The notes below the pieces were generated by a model that ran no database searches, had not been told where the DNA came from, and saw only the letters and a program-made list of their open reading frames with translations. The position numbers were made by a program, and so were the translations under genes. From contig DFEL01000157.1 of NCBI GenBank assembly GCA_002369055.1, positions 1 through 9,734 of the forward strand: a stretch of DNA of 9,734 nucleotides, written 5' to 3'. Each line of letters opens with the position of its first letter. Position 1 is the stretch's first letter. Below are positions 1 to 6,760 of this stretch, piece by piece. The stretch comes from Cyanobacteria bacterium UBA3803 (GTDB lineage Bacteria > Cyanobacteriota > Vampirovibrionia > Gastranaerophilales > Gastranaerophilaceae).

Positions 1-630
1 GATGAAATTGAAAAAGCACATCCTGACGTGTTTAATATTATGTTGCAAATTTTGGATGATGGTCGTTTGACAGATTCAAAAGGCAGACATGTAAACTTTA
101 AAAACACAATTATCATAATGACTTCAAATGTTGGTGCAAGCATGATTGCAAATCAATCTAAATTGGGCTTCTCAACTGCTGATGACGAAAAGAAAGATAA
201 ATACGAAAAATTAAAGGATACGGTTAATGAAGAAATGAAAAAAGCTTTCAGACCTGAATTTATAAACCGTATTGATGATATTATTGTATTTGCTCATTTA
301 AGCAAGGAAGAAATCAGAGAAATTGTGGATTTGATGATGAAAGACTTGTTCAAACGTCTTGATGAAAGAGGCTTAAAAATGGAAGTTACTAATGAAGTTA
401 AGGACTTTATGGCAACTGACGGATACAATGAAGCTTACGGTGCAAGACCTTTGAGAAGATTAATTCAACGCAAGGTTGAAGATACTCTTGCAGAAGAAAT
501 TTTGACAGGTAAATATCAAGAAGGAGATACAATCGTTCTTGATATGAAAGACGGCAAGATGTTCTTCTCAAAAAAAGGTGAAACTACTGATACTAAGGAA
601 GAAGAAAAAGTTGAATCTTCAAAAGAGTAA
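1..630 (+). CDS. clpC: ClpC-type AAA+ unfoldase, C-terminal fragment
   Basis: This is the 3' end (209 codons) of a gene that starts upstream of the window; the reading frame is open from base 1. ClpC is a hexameric AAA+ ATPase that unfolds proteins and feeds them to the ClpP protease in the cytoplasm. The fragment covers the second ATPase domain from the Walker B acidic pair (DE, residues 1-2 of the fragment, followed by IEKAHPDVFN) through sensor 1 (TSN, about 41-43), the arginine-finger segment FRPEFINRID (about 83-92) and the sensor 2 motif GARPLRR (from about 147). It then runs into the C-terminal D2-small domain and ends in a charged Lys/Glu tail. The pattern EIEKAH...FINRIDDIIVF with KVEDTLAEEIL fits ClpC better than ClpB or ClpA. 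The Walker A motif and N-terminal domain lie outside the window, so intactness cannot be judged. Confidence 0.95.
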   Translation, partial: DEIEKAHPDVFNIMLQILDDGRLTDSKGRHVNFKNTIIIMTSNVGASMIANQSKLGFSTADDEKKDKYEKLKDTVNEEMKKAFRPEFINRIDDIIVFAHLSKEEIREIVDLMMKDLFKRLDERGLKMEVTNEVKDFMATDGYNEAYGARPLRRLIQRKVEDTLAEEILTGKYQEGDTIVLDMKDGKMFFSKKGETTDTKEEEKVESSKE

Positions 631-652
631 AAAGCATAAAATGTAAGATGTT

Positions 653-684
653 AATTGGGCAAAGTTAATCTTTGTCCAATTTTT
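653..684 (+). terminator. Rho-independent terminator of clpC
   Basis: A 12-bp stem (653-664 pairing with 670-681, one G-T mismatch that pairs as G-U in RNA) with a 5-base loop is followed by further T residues. It lies 22 bases after the clpC stop codon and reads correctly for plus-strand transcription. Confidence 0.75.
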
Positions 685-701
685 AACTTATTCTCATAAT
701 T

Positions 702-730
702 AAAAAGCCATCGTACGATGGCTTTTTGTT
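702..730. terminator. Bidirectional terminator between clpC and aroQ
   Basis: Bases 702-727 form a perfect 26-base palindrome: five A, then GCCATC, a GTAC centre, GATGGC and five T. As RNA it gives an 11-bp hairpin with a 4-base loop, and it has a U-tract in either direction. It sits 3 bases beyond the aroQ stop codon, so it is most likely the aroQ terminator, and a second, backup terminator for clpC read-through. Confidence 0.85.
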
Positions 731-1198
731 TTATCTTCGTCTTTCCATATTTTCAATTTCTTCTTGTTTTTTTAAGTAATCTATCATTGCGTACAAGCCA
801 AGTTTATAAGAATAAGACCCAAATCCGCTTATTTGACCTATGCAAACAGGTGCAATTAATGATGTGTGTCTAAATTCTTCTCTTGCATGAATGTTAGTCA
901 AGTGTACTTCAACAACAGGTATTGTAGTTGAAGCAATTGCATCTCTCAATGCAACGCTTGTATGTGTATATCCGCCTGCGTTTAAAATTATACCGTCAAA
1001 TGTACCGTTAGCAAATTGAATTTCATCAATCAGTTTACCTTCATAATTTGTTTGTCTGCATACTAATTCAACATTATTTTTCTTTGCCTCATCAGTCAGA
1101 TTAATCTCTATATCTGTTAAGGTTTTATTTCCGTATTTTTCAGGCTCTCTTGTTCCCAGTAAGTTTAAGTTTGGACCGTTTAGTAATAATAATTTCAT
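731..1198 (-). CDS. aroQ: 3-dehydroquinate dehydratase, type II
   Basis: The 155-residue product matches the usual length of the small dodecameric type II dehydroquinases, which convert 3-dehydroquinate to 3-dehydroshikimate by trans-dehydration (step 3 of the shikimate pathway, cytoplasm). Visible family motifs are the N-terminal GPNLNLLGTREPEKYG with the flexible-lid arginine (R17) and catalytic tyrosine (Y22), NYEGKLID (51-58), ILNAGGYTHTS with substrate-binding N73 and H79, and EVHLTNIHAREEFR with the catalytic histidine H99 and R106. The more common 'SNHEGELID' is NYEGKLID here, a conservative variant. The start is supported by AAGGAG at 1204-1209 (minus strand), 5 bases before the ATG. 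The gene is monocistronic: its own promoter-like region lies upstream and the palindromic terminator follows at once. It is not linked to other aro genes in this window. Confidence 0.96.
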   Translation of the reverse strand: MKLLLLNGPNLNLLGTREPEKYGNKTLTDIEINLTDEAKKNNVELVCRQTNYEGKLIDEIQFANGTFDGIILNAGGYTHTSVALRDAIASTTIPVVEVHLTNIHAREEFRHTSLIAPVCIGQISGFGSYSYKLGLYAMIDYLKKQEEIENMERRR

Positions 1199-1216
1199 GT
1201 TTACTCCTTTTTTCTA

Positions 1217-1246
1217 ATTATACCAAAAAAGAAAAAATTATAAAAT
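1217..1246 (-). promoter_or_regulatory. Probable aroQ promoter
   Basis: A perfect TATAAT on the minus strand (1217-1222) lies about 20 bases upstream of the aroQ start. At the right distance the -35 position is only an A/T-rich TTTTAT-like hexamer, so the -35 is weak. A second TATAAT occurs on the same strand at 1237-1242. No operator or riboswitch is evident in this divergent gap. Confidence 0.4.
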
Positions 1247-1269
1247 GTGTAATATTTAATTATTTGTGG

Positions 1270-1300
1270 TATATTATATATATGAATAGAAATTAGAGGT
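1270..1300 (+). promoter_or_regulatory. Possible promoter and RBS of the repeat protein-folE2 pair
   Basis: An alternating A/T run starting with TATATT (1270-1275) could serve as a -10 element, but no convincing -35 is seen. AGAGG at 1295-1299 is a plausible ribosome binding site 5 bases before the ATG at 1305 and supports that start. Confidence 0.35.
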
Positions 1301-1304
1301 ATAA

Positions 1305-1649
1305 ATGGAAGAAAAAAAACAGCAACGCAGATGGTATGATAAAGATCCTGTATTAAAAGAAGCTTTGGAGTTGTTAAGATTGGCACCCGGAGATAAAAAG
1401 GATGCTGCTGCCGAATTTGTAATTCAATTACAAGAACAAGTTGCTGCTGATGTTATTGATAAAATATATGACATAATGTGCGAGTATCACGGAAAAGGAA
1501 GACGTTGGTACGATAATGACCCTATGGTTATAAAAGCAATCGAATTGTTACGTGTTGCACCTAAAAAAACACAAAAAGAAGCAGCATTAAAATTGTTGAC
1601 TGCCTTAGAAAATAACGAAGGTGGCGGCATGGAATTGATTAAAGATTAA
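1305..1649 (+). CDS. Small two-repeat helical protein of unknown function (RRWYD repeat)
   Basis: I do not recognise a named family. The 114-residue product consists of two copies of a unit of roughly 38 residues. Copy 1 starts RRWYDKDP at residue 8 and copy 2 RRWYDNDP at residue 66, a 58-residue period. After the RRWYDxDP opening each copy continues with a hydrophobic heptad-like stretch (ALELLRLAP and AIELLRVAP) and an Ala/Leu-rich helix. A non-repeated helical linker (about 46-62, with C59) joins them. There is no signal peptide or membrane segment, so it is probably cytoplasmic and all-helical. The C terminus is a short Gly-rich tail. It ends one base before folE2, so the two genes are almost certainly cotranscribed and translationally coupled. 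A link to pterin metabolism would be guesswork. Internal duplication with conserved Trp/Tyr/Asp argues for a real, selected protein. Confidence 0.8.
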   Translation: MEEKKQQRRWYDKDPVLKEALELLRLAPGDKKDAAAEFVIQLQEQVAADVIDKIYDIMCEYHGKGRRWYDNDPMVIKAIELLRVAPKKTQKEAALKLLTALENNEGGGMELIKD

Positions 1650-1650
1650 A

Positions 1651-2445
1651 ATGAAAGATGTTCAAAACGAATATGATTCAAGAGGAATAGATATTCAGAA
1701 AGTTGGCATAAAAAATTTTGATATTCCTTTAAATATAAGAAGAAAAAATAGCTCTAATCAGATAGTATATGCTAAAGCCGGTATTTCGGTTTCTTTACCC
1801 AAAGAATATAAGGGGACACACATGTCACGTTTTGTTGAAGTGCTTACGGAATGGCAAACTAAGGATATGTTGGGTTCCGATTTAAAAGGCTGTTTGGTAT
1901 CTGTTATAAACAGGCTGTCTGCACAAAGTGGTGAAATGTTTTTAGAGTTTAAGTATTTTATTGATAAGGAAGCACCTGTTTCTCATCAAAAATCTACTAT
2001 GTGTTATGATTGTTATTTTAAATGTATATTAAATGATTACAATACTGAAAATGAGTTGTATAAGTTTACTTTAGGTGTAAAAGTACCTGTTACGACTCTG
2101 TGTCCTTGTTCAAAAGAAATTTCAGAATATGGTGCTCACAATCAAAGAGCAATAGTTTCTGTTGAAGTTTCTTATGACAGAAATGAGCATATTTGGATTG
2201 AGGATTTAATTTCGGAAATAGAGCAGTGTGCTTCAAGTTCAATTTATCCTTTATTAAAACGTGAAGATGAAAAGTTTGTTACCGAAACAGCATATAATAA
2301 TCCGAAATTTGTTGAAGATGTATTAAGAGATGTTGTTCTAAAACTTAGAGAAAATAAAATTGTTAAAGAGTTTGAAGTTGAATGTGAGTCTATCGAAAGT
2401 ATCCATAATCATTCAGCATGGGCATATCAAAAAGAATTCAAATAA
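1651..2445 (+). CDS. folE2: GTP cyclohydrolase IB (FolE2)
   Basis: FolE2 converts GTP to 7,8-dihydroneopterin triphosphate, the entry step to folate and also to queuosine precursors. It belongs to the COG1469 tunnelling-fold family, unrelated in sequence to FolE. The 264-residue length is typical. Motifs visible: the N-terminal DVQNEYDSRGIDIQKVGI, HMSRFVEVL (57-65), CPCSKEISEYGAHNQRA (151-167) with the active-site cysteine C151 and the histidine H163, CASSSIYPLLKREDEK (193-208), and a C-terminal ECESIESIHNHSA (245-257). The start is set by the family's N-terminal match and by the one-base gap to the upstream stop. There is no strong Shine-Dalgarno, consistent with coupling to the repeat-protein gene. 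FolE2 enzymes are flexible in metal use and in many bacteria are induced under zinc limitation; I see no obvious Zur-type operator upstream. Whether this serves folate or queuosine cannot be told from the window. Confidence 0.95.
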   Translation: MKDVQNEYDSRGIDIQKVGIKNFDIPLNIRRKNSSNQIVYAKAGISVSLPKEYKGTHMSRFVEVLTEWQTKDMLGSDLKGCLVSVINRLSAQSGEMFLEFKYFIDKEAPVSHQKSTMCYDCYFKCILNDYNTENELYKFTLGVKVPVTTLCPCSKEISEYGAHNQRAIVSVEVSYDRNEHIWIEDLISEIEQCASSSIYPLLKREDEKFVTETAYNNPKFVEDVLRDVVLKLRENKIVKEFEVECESIESIHNHSAWAYQKEFK

Positions 2446-2457
2446 GTTTAGATTTTG

Positions 2458-2486
2458 TTGCTTTTAATATTTCATTAAATTATAAT
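2458..2486 (+). promoter_or_regulatory. Probable promoter of the LCP-LemA genes
   Basis: TTGCTT (2458-2463) and a perfect TATAAT (2481-2486) are separated by 17 bases, ending 34 bases before the LCP start codon. It begins 12 bases after the folE2 stop, with no terminator hairpin in between, so read-through from folE2 is also possible. Confidence 0.6.
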
Positions 2487-2520
2487 ATGAATAATCGAGT
2501 CGGATATAGAGAAATATAAT

Positions 2521-3867
2521 ATGTCAAATATTGATGAAAAAATAGAGCAGGAAGAAAAAAATCTTACAGATGAGTATAATGTTTTTCTAAAGCATTTAAA
2601 AGCAGAAAAAGAAGATACTTCAAATTTTGCAAAAACATTATTTAGTATAGTAATTGTTTTTTGTGCAATAGTTTTGATGCTATTGATTGCATCGGAAAAT
2701 AGAGAAACTGTTGTACAAACTTTTGGAGAAGATTCTTTTGTAACAAAAATGCTGTTAATATTACCTCAAAATTCAACAGTAAAACAAAGAGTATCTTTTA
2801 CAATGCCATTTACTCAACGAAGACAAAATATTTTATTGGTAGGTGTAGATGACAACGGTTCAAAAACTGAACCTTGGCGTGGCTCAAGAACGGATACAAT
2901 AATTATTTTAAATATTGATCCTCATACAAAATCCGTAAATGCAATATCAGTACCTCGTGATAGCAAAGTATATCTTCCCGGAGATTATGGTATACAGAAA
3001 ATAAATTCTGCACATGCTATCGGCGGTATTGAAATGACAAAAAGAACTCTTGAGAAAACTTTGGGTATAAAAATTAATCATTATGTCATGGTACATGATT
3101 CCGCAGTTGCCAAAATTGTGGATGCTATTGGCGGTATTCCGATATATGTAGAAAAAAATATGTCATATCATGATTACTCTGGAAATTTGCATGTTAGTTT
3201 ATCTAAGGGATTAAATGTTCTTGACGGTTATAATGCGGTCGGTTATTTAAGATTTAGAAAAGATGGGCTTGGCGATATTGGCAGAACTCAAAGACAACAG
3301 TTTTTTCTAAAGGCTTTAATGGAAAAAATACAAACTCCTCAAACAATTGCTAAATTACCTGAAATATTGGATGCTGTGTCTACTTATGTAAAAACTGACA
3401 TGTCTTTTTATGAAATTTCTCAGTTAGCAGCAATGGGAAAAAGTTTAGATCCTGATAAAATTGAATTTGCTACGCTTCCGGGTGCTCCAAATAAGCATGG
3501 TTATATTAGTTATTGGATTTTAGACCCTGAAAAAACTCAAGACATGGTTAATAAAATGATTTATAGAGATAAATCTTTTGATGCAAATAAATTGTATAAT
3601 GTTGGTATAAGATACTCTTATGCAGCAGAAAATGATGCTAAAAATTTAAAATCTGAAATTGAAGAATTAGGATATAATGTAAATTGTTTTGGACCTTCAA
3701 AACTTCCACATTCTCAATTTATTGCTCATGATGTTTCGGTATCGAATGCTTTTCTTAACTGGTTAAAACGTAAAGCACCGGAATTAAATAAAATACAGTT
3801 TGTATATAATCCTGATAAAAATTATTGTGTGTCAAGTGATATCACAATTTTACTTGCAGGTGAATAG
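2521..3867 (+). CDS. LytR-CpsA-Psr (LCP) family glycopolymer transferase with LytR_C domain
   Basis: LCP proteins transfer lipid-linked glycopolymers onto peptidoglycan at the outer face of the cytoplasmic membrane. The order seen is a charged cytoplasmic N terminus (1-36), one membrane segment (about 38-57), a spacer, the LCP domain (about 102-300) and a C-terminal LytR_C-like domain (about 358-446, ending with SSDITILLAG). LCP core residues are present: ILLVGVD (D110), SRTDT (R123, D125), SVPRDS (R146, D147), and the RFRKD...GRTQRQQ block (R244, R246, D248, R255, R258) that binds the pyrophosphate and magnesium. The full set suggests an active enzyme. Its 448 residues include a longer spacer after the membrane helix than usual in Firmicutes. 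It is followed after 8 bases by the LemA-family gene. The start lacks a strong ribosome binding site; I chose it because the acidic, charged N terminus is in frame and the promoter ends just upstream. Confidence 0.93.
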   Translation: MSNIDEKIEQEEKNLTDEYNVFLKHLKAEKEDTSNFAKTLFSIVIVFCAIVLMLLIASENRETVVQTFGEDSFVTKMLLILPQNSTVKQRVSFTMPFTQRRQNILLVGVDDNGSKTEPWRGSRTDTIIILNIDPHTKSVNAISVPRDSKVYLPGDYGIQKINSAHAIGGIEMTKRTLEKTLGIKINHYVMVHDSAVAKIVDAIGGIPIYVEKNMSYHDYSGNLHVSLSKGLNVLDGYNAVGYLRFRKDGLGDIGRTQRQQFFLKALMEKIQTPQTIAKLPEILDAVSTYVKTDMSFYEISQLAAMGKSLDPDKIEFATLPGAPNKHGYISYWILDPEKTQDMVNKMIYRDKSFDANKLYNVGIRYSYAAENDAKNLKSEIEELGYNVNCFGPSKLPHSQFIAHDVSVSNAFLNWLKRKAPELNKIQFVYNPDKNYCVSSDITILLAGE

Positions 3868-3875
3868 GAGAACCA

Positions 3876-4400
3876 ATGACAATATTTATAGTTTTATTGA
3901 TTTTGATTTTAGGTTTTTTGGCATATATGGTTAAATTAAATCATGATTTGCTTGTAAATAAAGATAATATTTTGCGTTCAATGGCTGCATTTGATGCAAT
4001 GATAATAAAGAAAAATGATGCATTGCTTGATTTGATAGGATACGCTCAAGATGTTATGGATAAAGAAGCAACTTTAATTAAAGATATATTGAATTTACGT
4101 CATGAAGTAACAGAAATAAAACCTAAAATTGTTAATGCACCTGCAAGATATCAAAAACAGGCAGAATTAGATAAAAAAATTGAGCAATTATTAAATGCTG
4201 TTTCAAGATACAGCGATTTAAATAAAAATTCAACATTTCAGGTAAGTTTGCAAAAATTTAATGATTTGAATGTAGCTTATAAGGAAAAAGTTGAATTTTA
4301 TAATATGTGTGTTGATAAATTAAATTGGTCTATACATTCTTTTCCAAGTAGTATAATTGCCGAAATGGCTAATACAAAAGAACCGCCTCCAAAATATTAA
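3876..4400 (+). CDS. LemA-family membrane protein
   Basis: The 174-residue product has the LemA layout: one N-terminal hydrophobic helix (about 3-19) and a long alpha-helical domain. Family-like motifs are VNKDNILRSMAAFD (28-40), LLDLIGYAQDVMDKE (50-64), RYSDLNKNSTF (111-121) corresponding to the LemA 'YPDLKAN' signature, and the C-terminal FYNMCVDKLNWSIHSFP (141-157) corresponding to 'YN..V..YN..I..FP'. The tail is short and Pro-rich. LemA proteins are widespread, small and poorly understood; they sit in the membrane with one helix and are often found beside envelope or stress genes, so no reaction is assigned. A good GGAG ribosome site (3867-3870) overlaps the upstream LCP stop codon, supporting cotranscription with it. 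No terminator is seen after the gene. Confidence 0.85.
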   Translation: MTIFIVLLILILGFLAYMVKLNHDLLVNKDNILRSMAAFDAMIIKKNDALLDLIGYAQDVMDKEATLIKDILNLRHEVTEIKPKIVNAPARYQKQAELDKKIEQLLNAVSRYSDLNKNSTFQVSLQKFNDLNVAYKEKVEFYNMCVDKLNWSIHSFPSSIIAEMANTKEPPPKY

Positions 4401-4445
4401 GGCTGATAAATATAATTGATTGTAAATTTATGAAACAAAATTATT

Positions 4446-4451
4446 TATAAT
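4446..4451 (+). promoter_or_regulatory. Possible -10 element of the sigma factor gene
   Basis: A perfect TATAAT lies 41 bases before the sigma start codon. Another TATAAT occurs at 4411-4416. Neither has a good -35 at 16-18 bases (TTGTAA at 4420-4425 is 20 bases from the downstream one), so promoter strength is uncertain and the gene may partly depend on read-through from LCP-LemA. Confidence 0.4.
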
Positions 4452-4492
4452 TCGTCATGAAAAACGTAAGGGAGTAATGAGGATTTTTAAGT

Positions 4493-5446
4493 ATGAATAA
4501 TTTGCAATGTCAGTATGATGATTTAATAAAAAAATACGATGATTTATGTGTTATTGGTAATGATGAAGATATAGAAGATGAAGAACCAAAAACATTTAGT
4601 TGTATTTCAAAGGATGACGATTTGCTTCAAATGTACTTAAAAGATGTTGGTAAAACAAAGTTGTTGTCATCAAAAGAAGAATTGTCACTTGGACAAATTA
4701 TAAAAGAGGGAACACCAGAGGATTCACAAAAAGCAAAAAAAGCACTTGTACAGGCAAATTTACGCCTTGTTATCAGTATTGCAAAAAAATACGTAGGGCA
4801 AGGCGTTTTATTTTTAGATTTAGTGCAAGAAGGTTCTATGGGATTAATTAGGGCAGCAGAAAAATTTGATTATAAGAAGGCTTTTAAGTTTTCTACATAC
4901 GCAACGTGGTGGATTAGGCAAACAATTATAAGAGCAATTTCAAACAATTCTCGTGCTATACGAATACCTGTGCACATGTCTGATAAGATAAGAAAATACA
5001 AAAAAGCTGTACTGGATTTGACATTCGAATTAAATAGAGAACCAAACGAAAAAGAAATTGCTTCAAAAATGGAAATTACACTAAAGCGTTTGCAAGGTAT
5101 AAAAAAGGCATTAATAAATGAGCCTATAAGTTTGGATTCTCCGGTAACAGATGATTTAAATATACAAGATTATATAGAAGACAAAAGCTATAAATCACCG
5201 GATGAACAGGCACAATCCAATAGCTTATATGAACAAATACCACATTTATTGGCAAATTTAGACGAACGTGAAAGAAAAATTCTTCATTACCGTTTTGGAC
5301 TGGACGGAACAAAACCAAAAACATTGGAAGAACTTGGAAAGATTTTAGGTTTTTCAAAAGAGAGAATTAGACAACTGGAAGACTCTGCAATAAAAAAACT
5401 AAGAGCAAATAAGCAAATTTCGAAATATAGAGTATTTTTAGATTAA
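4493..5446 (+). CDS. Sigma-70 family RNA polymerase sigma factor, group 2-like
   Basis: This protein directs core RNA polymerase to promoters. Its 317 residues carry region 1.2 (about 43-75), region 2 (about 82-158) with the core-binding VQEGSMGLIRAAEKFDY and melting motif FSTYATWWIRQ (F133, Y136, W139, W140), region 3 (about 159-215, IPVHMSDKIRKYKKA), and region 4 (about 245-310) with the helix-turn-helix LEELGKILGFSKERIRQLE. Region 1.1 is absent; the N terminus is a short acidic segment (about 1-40). Size and lack of region 1.1 fit group 2 (cyanobacterial SigB/SigC/SigD-like) rather than the primary SigA. At the position of E. coli RpoD T440, which with Q437 reads the -12 base, the residue is isoleucine (I146); Q143 is kept. 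GAGGA (4479-4483) is a ribosome site 9 bases before the ATG. No anti-sigma gene lies next to it. Confidence 0.92.
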   Translation: MNNLQCQYDDLIKKYDDLCVIGNDEDIEDEEPKTFSCISKDDDLLQMYLKDVGKTKLLSSKEELSLGQIIKEGTPEDSQKAKKALVQANLRLVISIAKKYVGQGVLFLDLVQEGSMGLIRAAEKFDYKKAFKFSTYATWWIRQTIIRAISNNSRAIRIPVHMSDKIRKYKKAVLDLTFELNREPNEKEIASKMEITLKRLQGIKKALINEPISLDSPVTDDLNIQDYIEDKSYKSPDEQAQSNSLYEQIPHLLANLDERERKILHYRFGLDGTKPKTLEELGKILGFSKERIRQLEDSAIKKLRANKQISKYRVFLD

Positions 5447-5448
5447 AA

Positions 5449-6756
5449 TTATTCGTTAGTTTTAATTCGGATAATTGCAACCATAGTCCAGAAAATAAAA
5501 TAAATCTGTGGTCTAAAAAATACTGTATCCACAAAACCGTGTACCATTAGTCCAATAATACATATTAAGGCGGTTAATAACGCAATTACGTCTAATGAAT
5601 ATTTTTGTGTTGTTATATATCTGTATGCGTCTTGAATAACAAATACCAAAAATGCAAGAAATGCAATTAAAGAAAATATACCGCTTTCAACAGCAGTTTC
5701 AAGGTAAATATTGTATGCACTCAGGGCATCAAATCCTGTTTTCATATATAATCCGTATACTTCTCTAAAGTTATTATTTCCAAGTCCAATACCCAATAAC
5801 CAGTTATCTTTAAGCATATCCATACAAGAATTATAAACGTTAAATCTAAAAGAATTTGAACTGTCTGTTCTCATTGCAAATATAGAGAAAATTCTTGCTC
5901 TTAATGATGAAAAAGACATTATAAATAAAATTCCGATTGTTGATAGTGCTGTTACAACTGACAAATATATTTTTTTGTATTTGTATCCGAATAATTTGTA
6001 TAAAATAAAAATTAAAAATACGGATATTGCGAACAGACCTATATACGAACCACGACAACCTGTTTGAAACAATACGTAAAATGACAAAATTGTTAATGTT
6101 CCAAAAACGTAACTCAGTAATTTGTTATTTTTATATAAAAAATAAGCAAAACTTCCAACAAGTGTTGGAATTGAAGCAACAAGATAACCTCCAAAAAGAT
6201 TTGGATTTAAAGGTTTTAATGTTCCATAAACCCTGTTTATAACTTGTTCAGGATTAAGATATGAAGTGTCTTGCCACGTAGAAATAGCATCGGGTCTTGC
6301 CACTGTTTGAATTAAACCCTGCATAATTTCAAATGATGTGCAGCCTGCTATTGTAAATAGTATTACCCACACCTTATCGGAGTTATATCTCAAGTATTGA
6401 ACTACCGACAGGTAAAAACCCAGATATATTATTATTTTGATAAAGCCTTTAAGACTTAATGTAAAAAGACTTGAACCGCATAAACTAATAATTACAAACA
6501 TAAAATATGCTACTAAGAAAAGCTCAAAACGGCTACATCTTAAGTTTTGTCCCTCTTTTACAAGTAATTTTACAAAAGTCAGGCAGATTGCGATAATTGC
6601 AAATAAACCTATTGTGTCTGATTGAGCAAAAGCAGAAGATATAAAAACTGCCAATATTGAAATTAATATAAACAAATCTAAATTCTGTAATATTAAACTG
6701 TTTTTATACAAATAATCTGTTTTACTTTGTACAAACTCAAAAAGTTTATTTAGCAT
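5449..6756 (-). CDS. O-antigen ligase / IctB-like polytopic membrane protein
   Basis: The 435-residue protein is strongly hydrophobic, with roughly ten to twelve predicted membrane segments and a large periplasmic-type loop in the second half (about 285-345). This is the architecture of the Wzy/WaaL (Wzy_C, PF04932) superfamily, which transfers or polymerises lipid-linked glycans outside the cytoplasmic membrane. Motifs: RVYGTLKPLNPNLFGGYL (175-192), TGCRGSYIGL (232-241, R235 matching the conserved Arg), SSNSFRFNVY (299-308), LGIGLGNNNFREVYGLYM (321-338), DALSAYNIYLETAVESGI (343-360) and HGFVDTVFFRP (406-416). The SSNxFRxNV, GIGxGN and ALSAYxIxLE motifs resemble the cyanobacterial IctB family, once called a bicarbonate transporter but more likely a ligase-type protein. 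It is the last gene of the minus-strand operon, 4 bases after DUF4330, with only a weak ribosome site. The acceptor or donor glycan cannot be read from sequence. Confidence 0.85.
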   Translation of the reverse strand: MLNKLFEFVQSKTDYLYKNSLILQNLDLFILISILAVFISSAFAQSDTIGLFAIIAICLTFVKLLVKEGQNLRCSRFELFLVAYFMFVIISLCGSSLFTLSLKGFIKIIIYLGFYLSVVQYLRYNSDKVWVILFTIAGCTSFEIMQGLIQTVARPDAISTWQDTSYLNPEQVINRVYGTLKPLNPNLFGGYLVASIPTLVGSFAYFLYKNNKLLSYVFGTLTILSFYVLFQTGCRGSYIGLFAISVFLIFILYKLFGYKYKKIYLSVVTALSTIGILFIMSFSSLRARIFSIFAMRTDSSNSFRFNVYNSCMDMLKDNWLLGIGLGNNNFREVYGLYMKTGFDALSAYNIYLETAVESGIFSLIAFLAFLVFVIQDAYRYITTQKYSLDVIALLTALICIIGLMVHGFVDTVFFRPQIYFIFWTMVAIIRIKTNE

Positions 6757-6760
6757 TATT

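Noticed and set aside
1201..1386. 61-codon minus-strand frame between aroQ and the repeat protein
   Set aside because: It overlaps the repeat-protein gene and the divergent promoter region. The translation is a Phe/Ile-rich by-product of A/T-rich sequence, with no ribosome site.
5124..5357. 77-codon minus-strand frame inside the sigma gene
   Set aside because: It lies wholly antisense to conserved sigma regions 3-4 and has no recognisable motif.
5846..6242. Frames on both strands within the ligase-like gene (5846-6058 minus, 6027-6242 plus) and a similar one at 6437-6625 plus
   Set aside because: All are shadows of the conserved ligase-like frame, with no ribosome site or domain.
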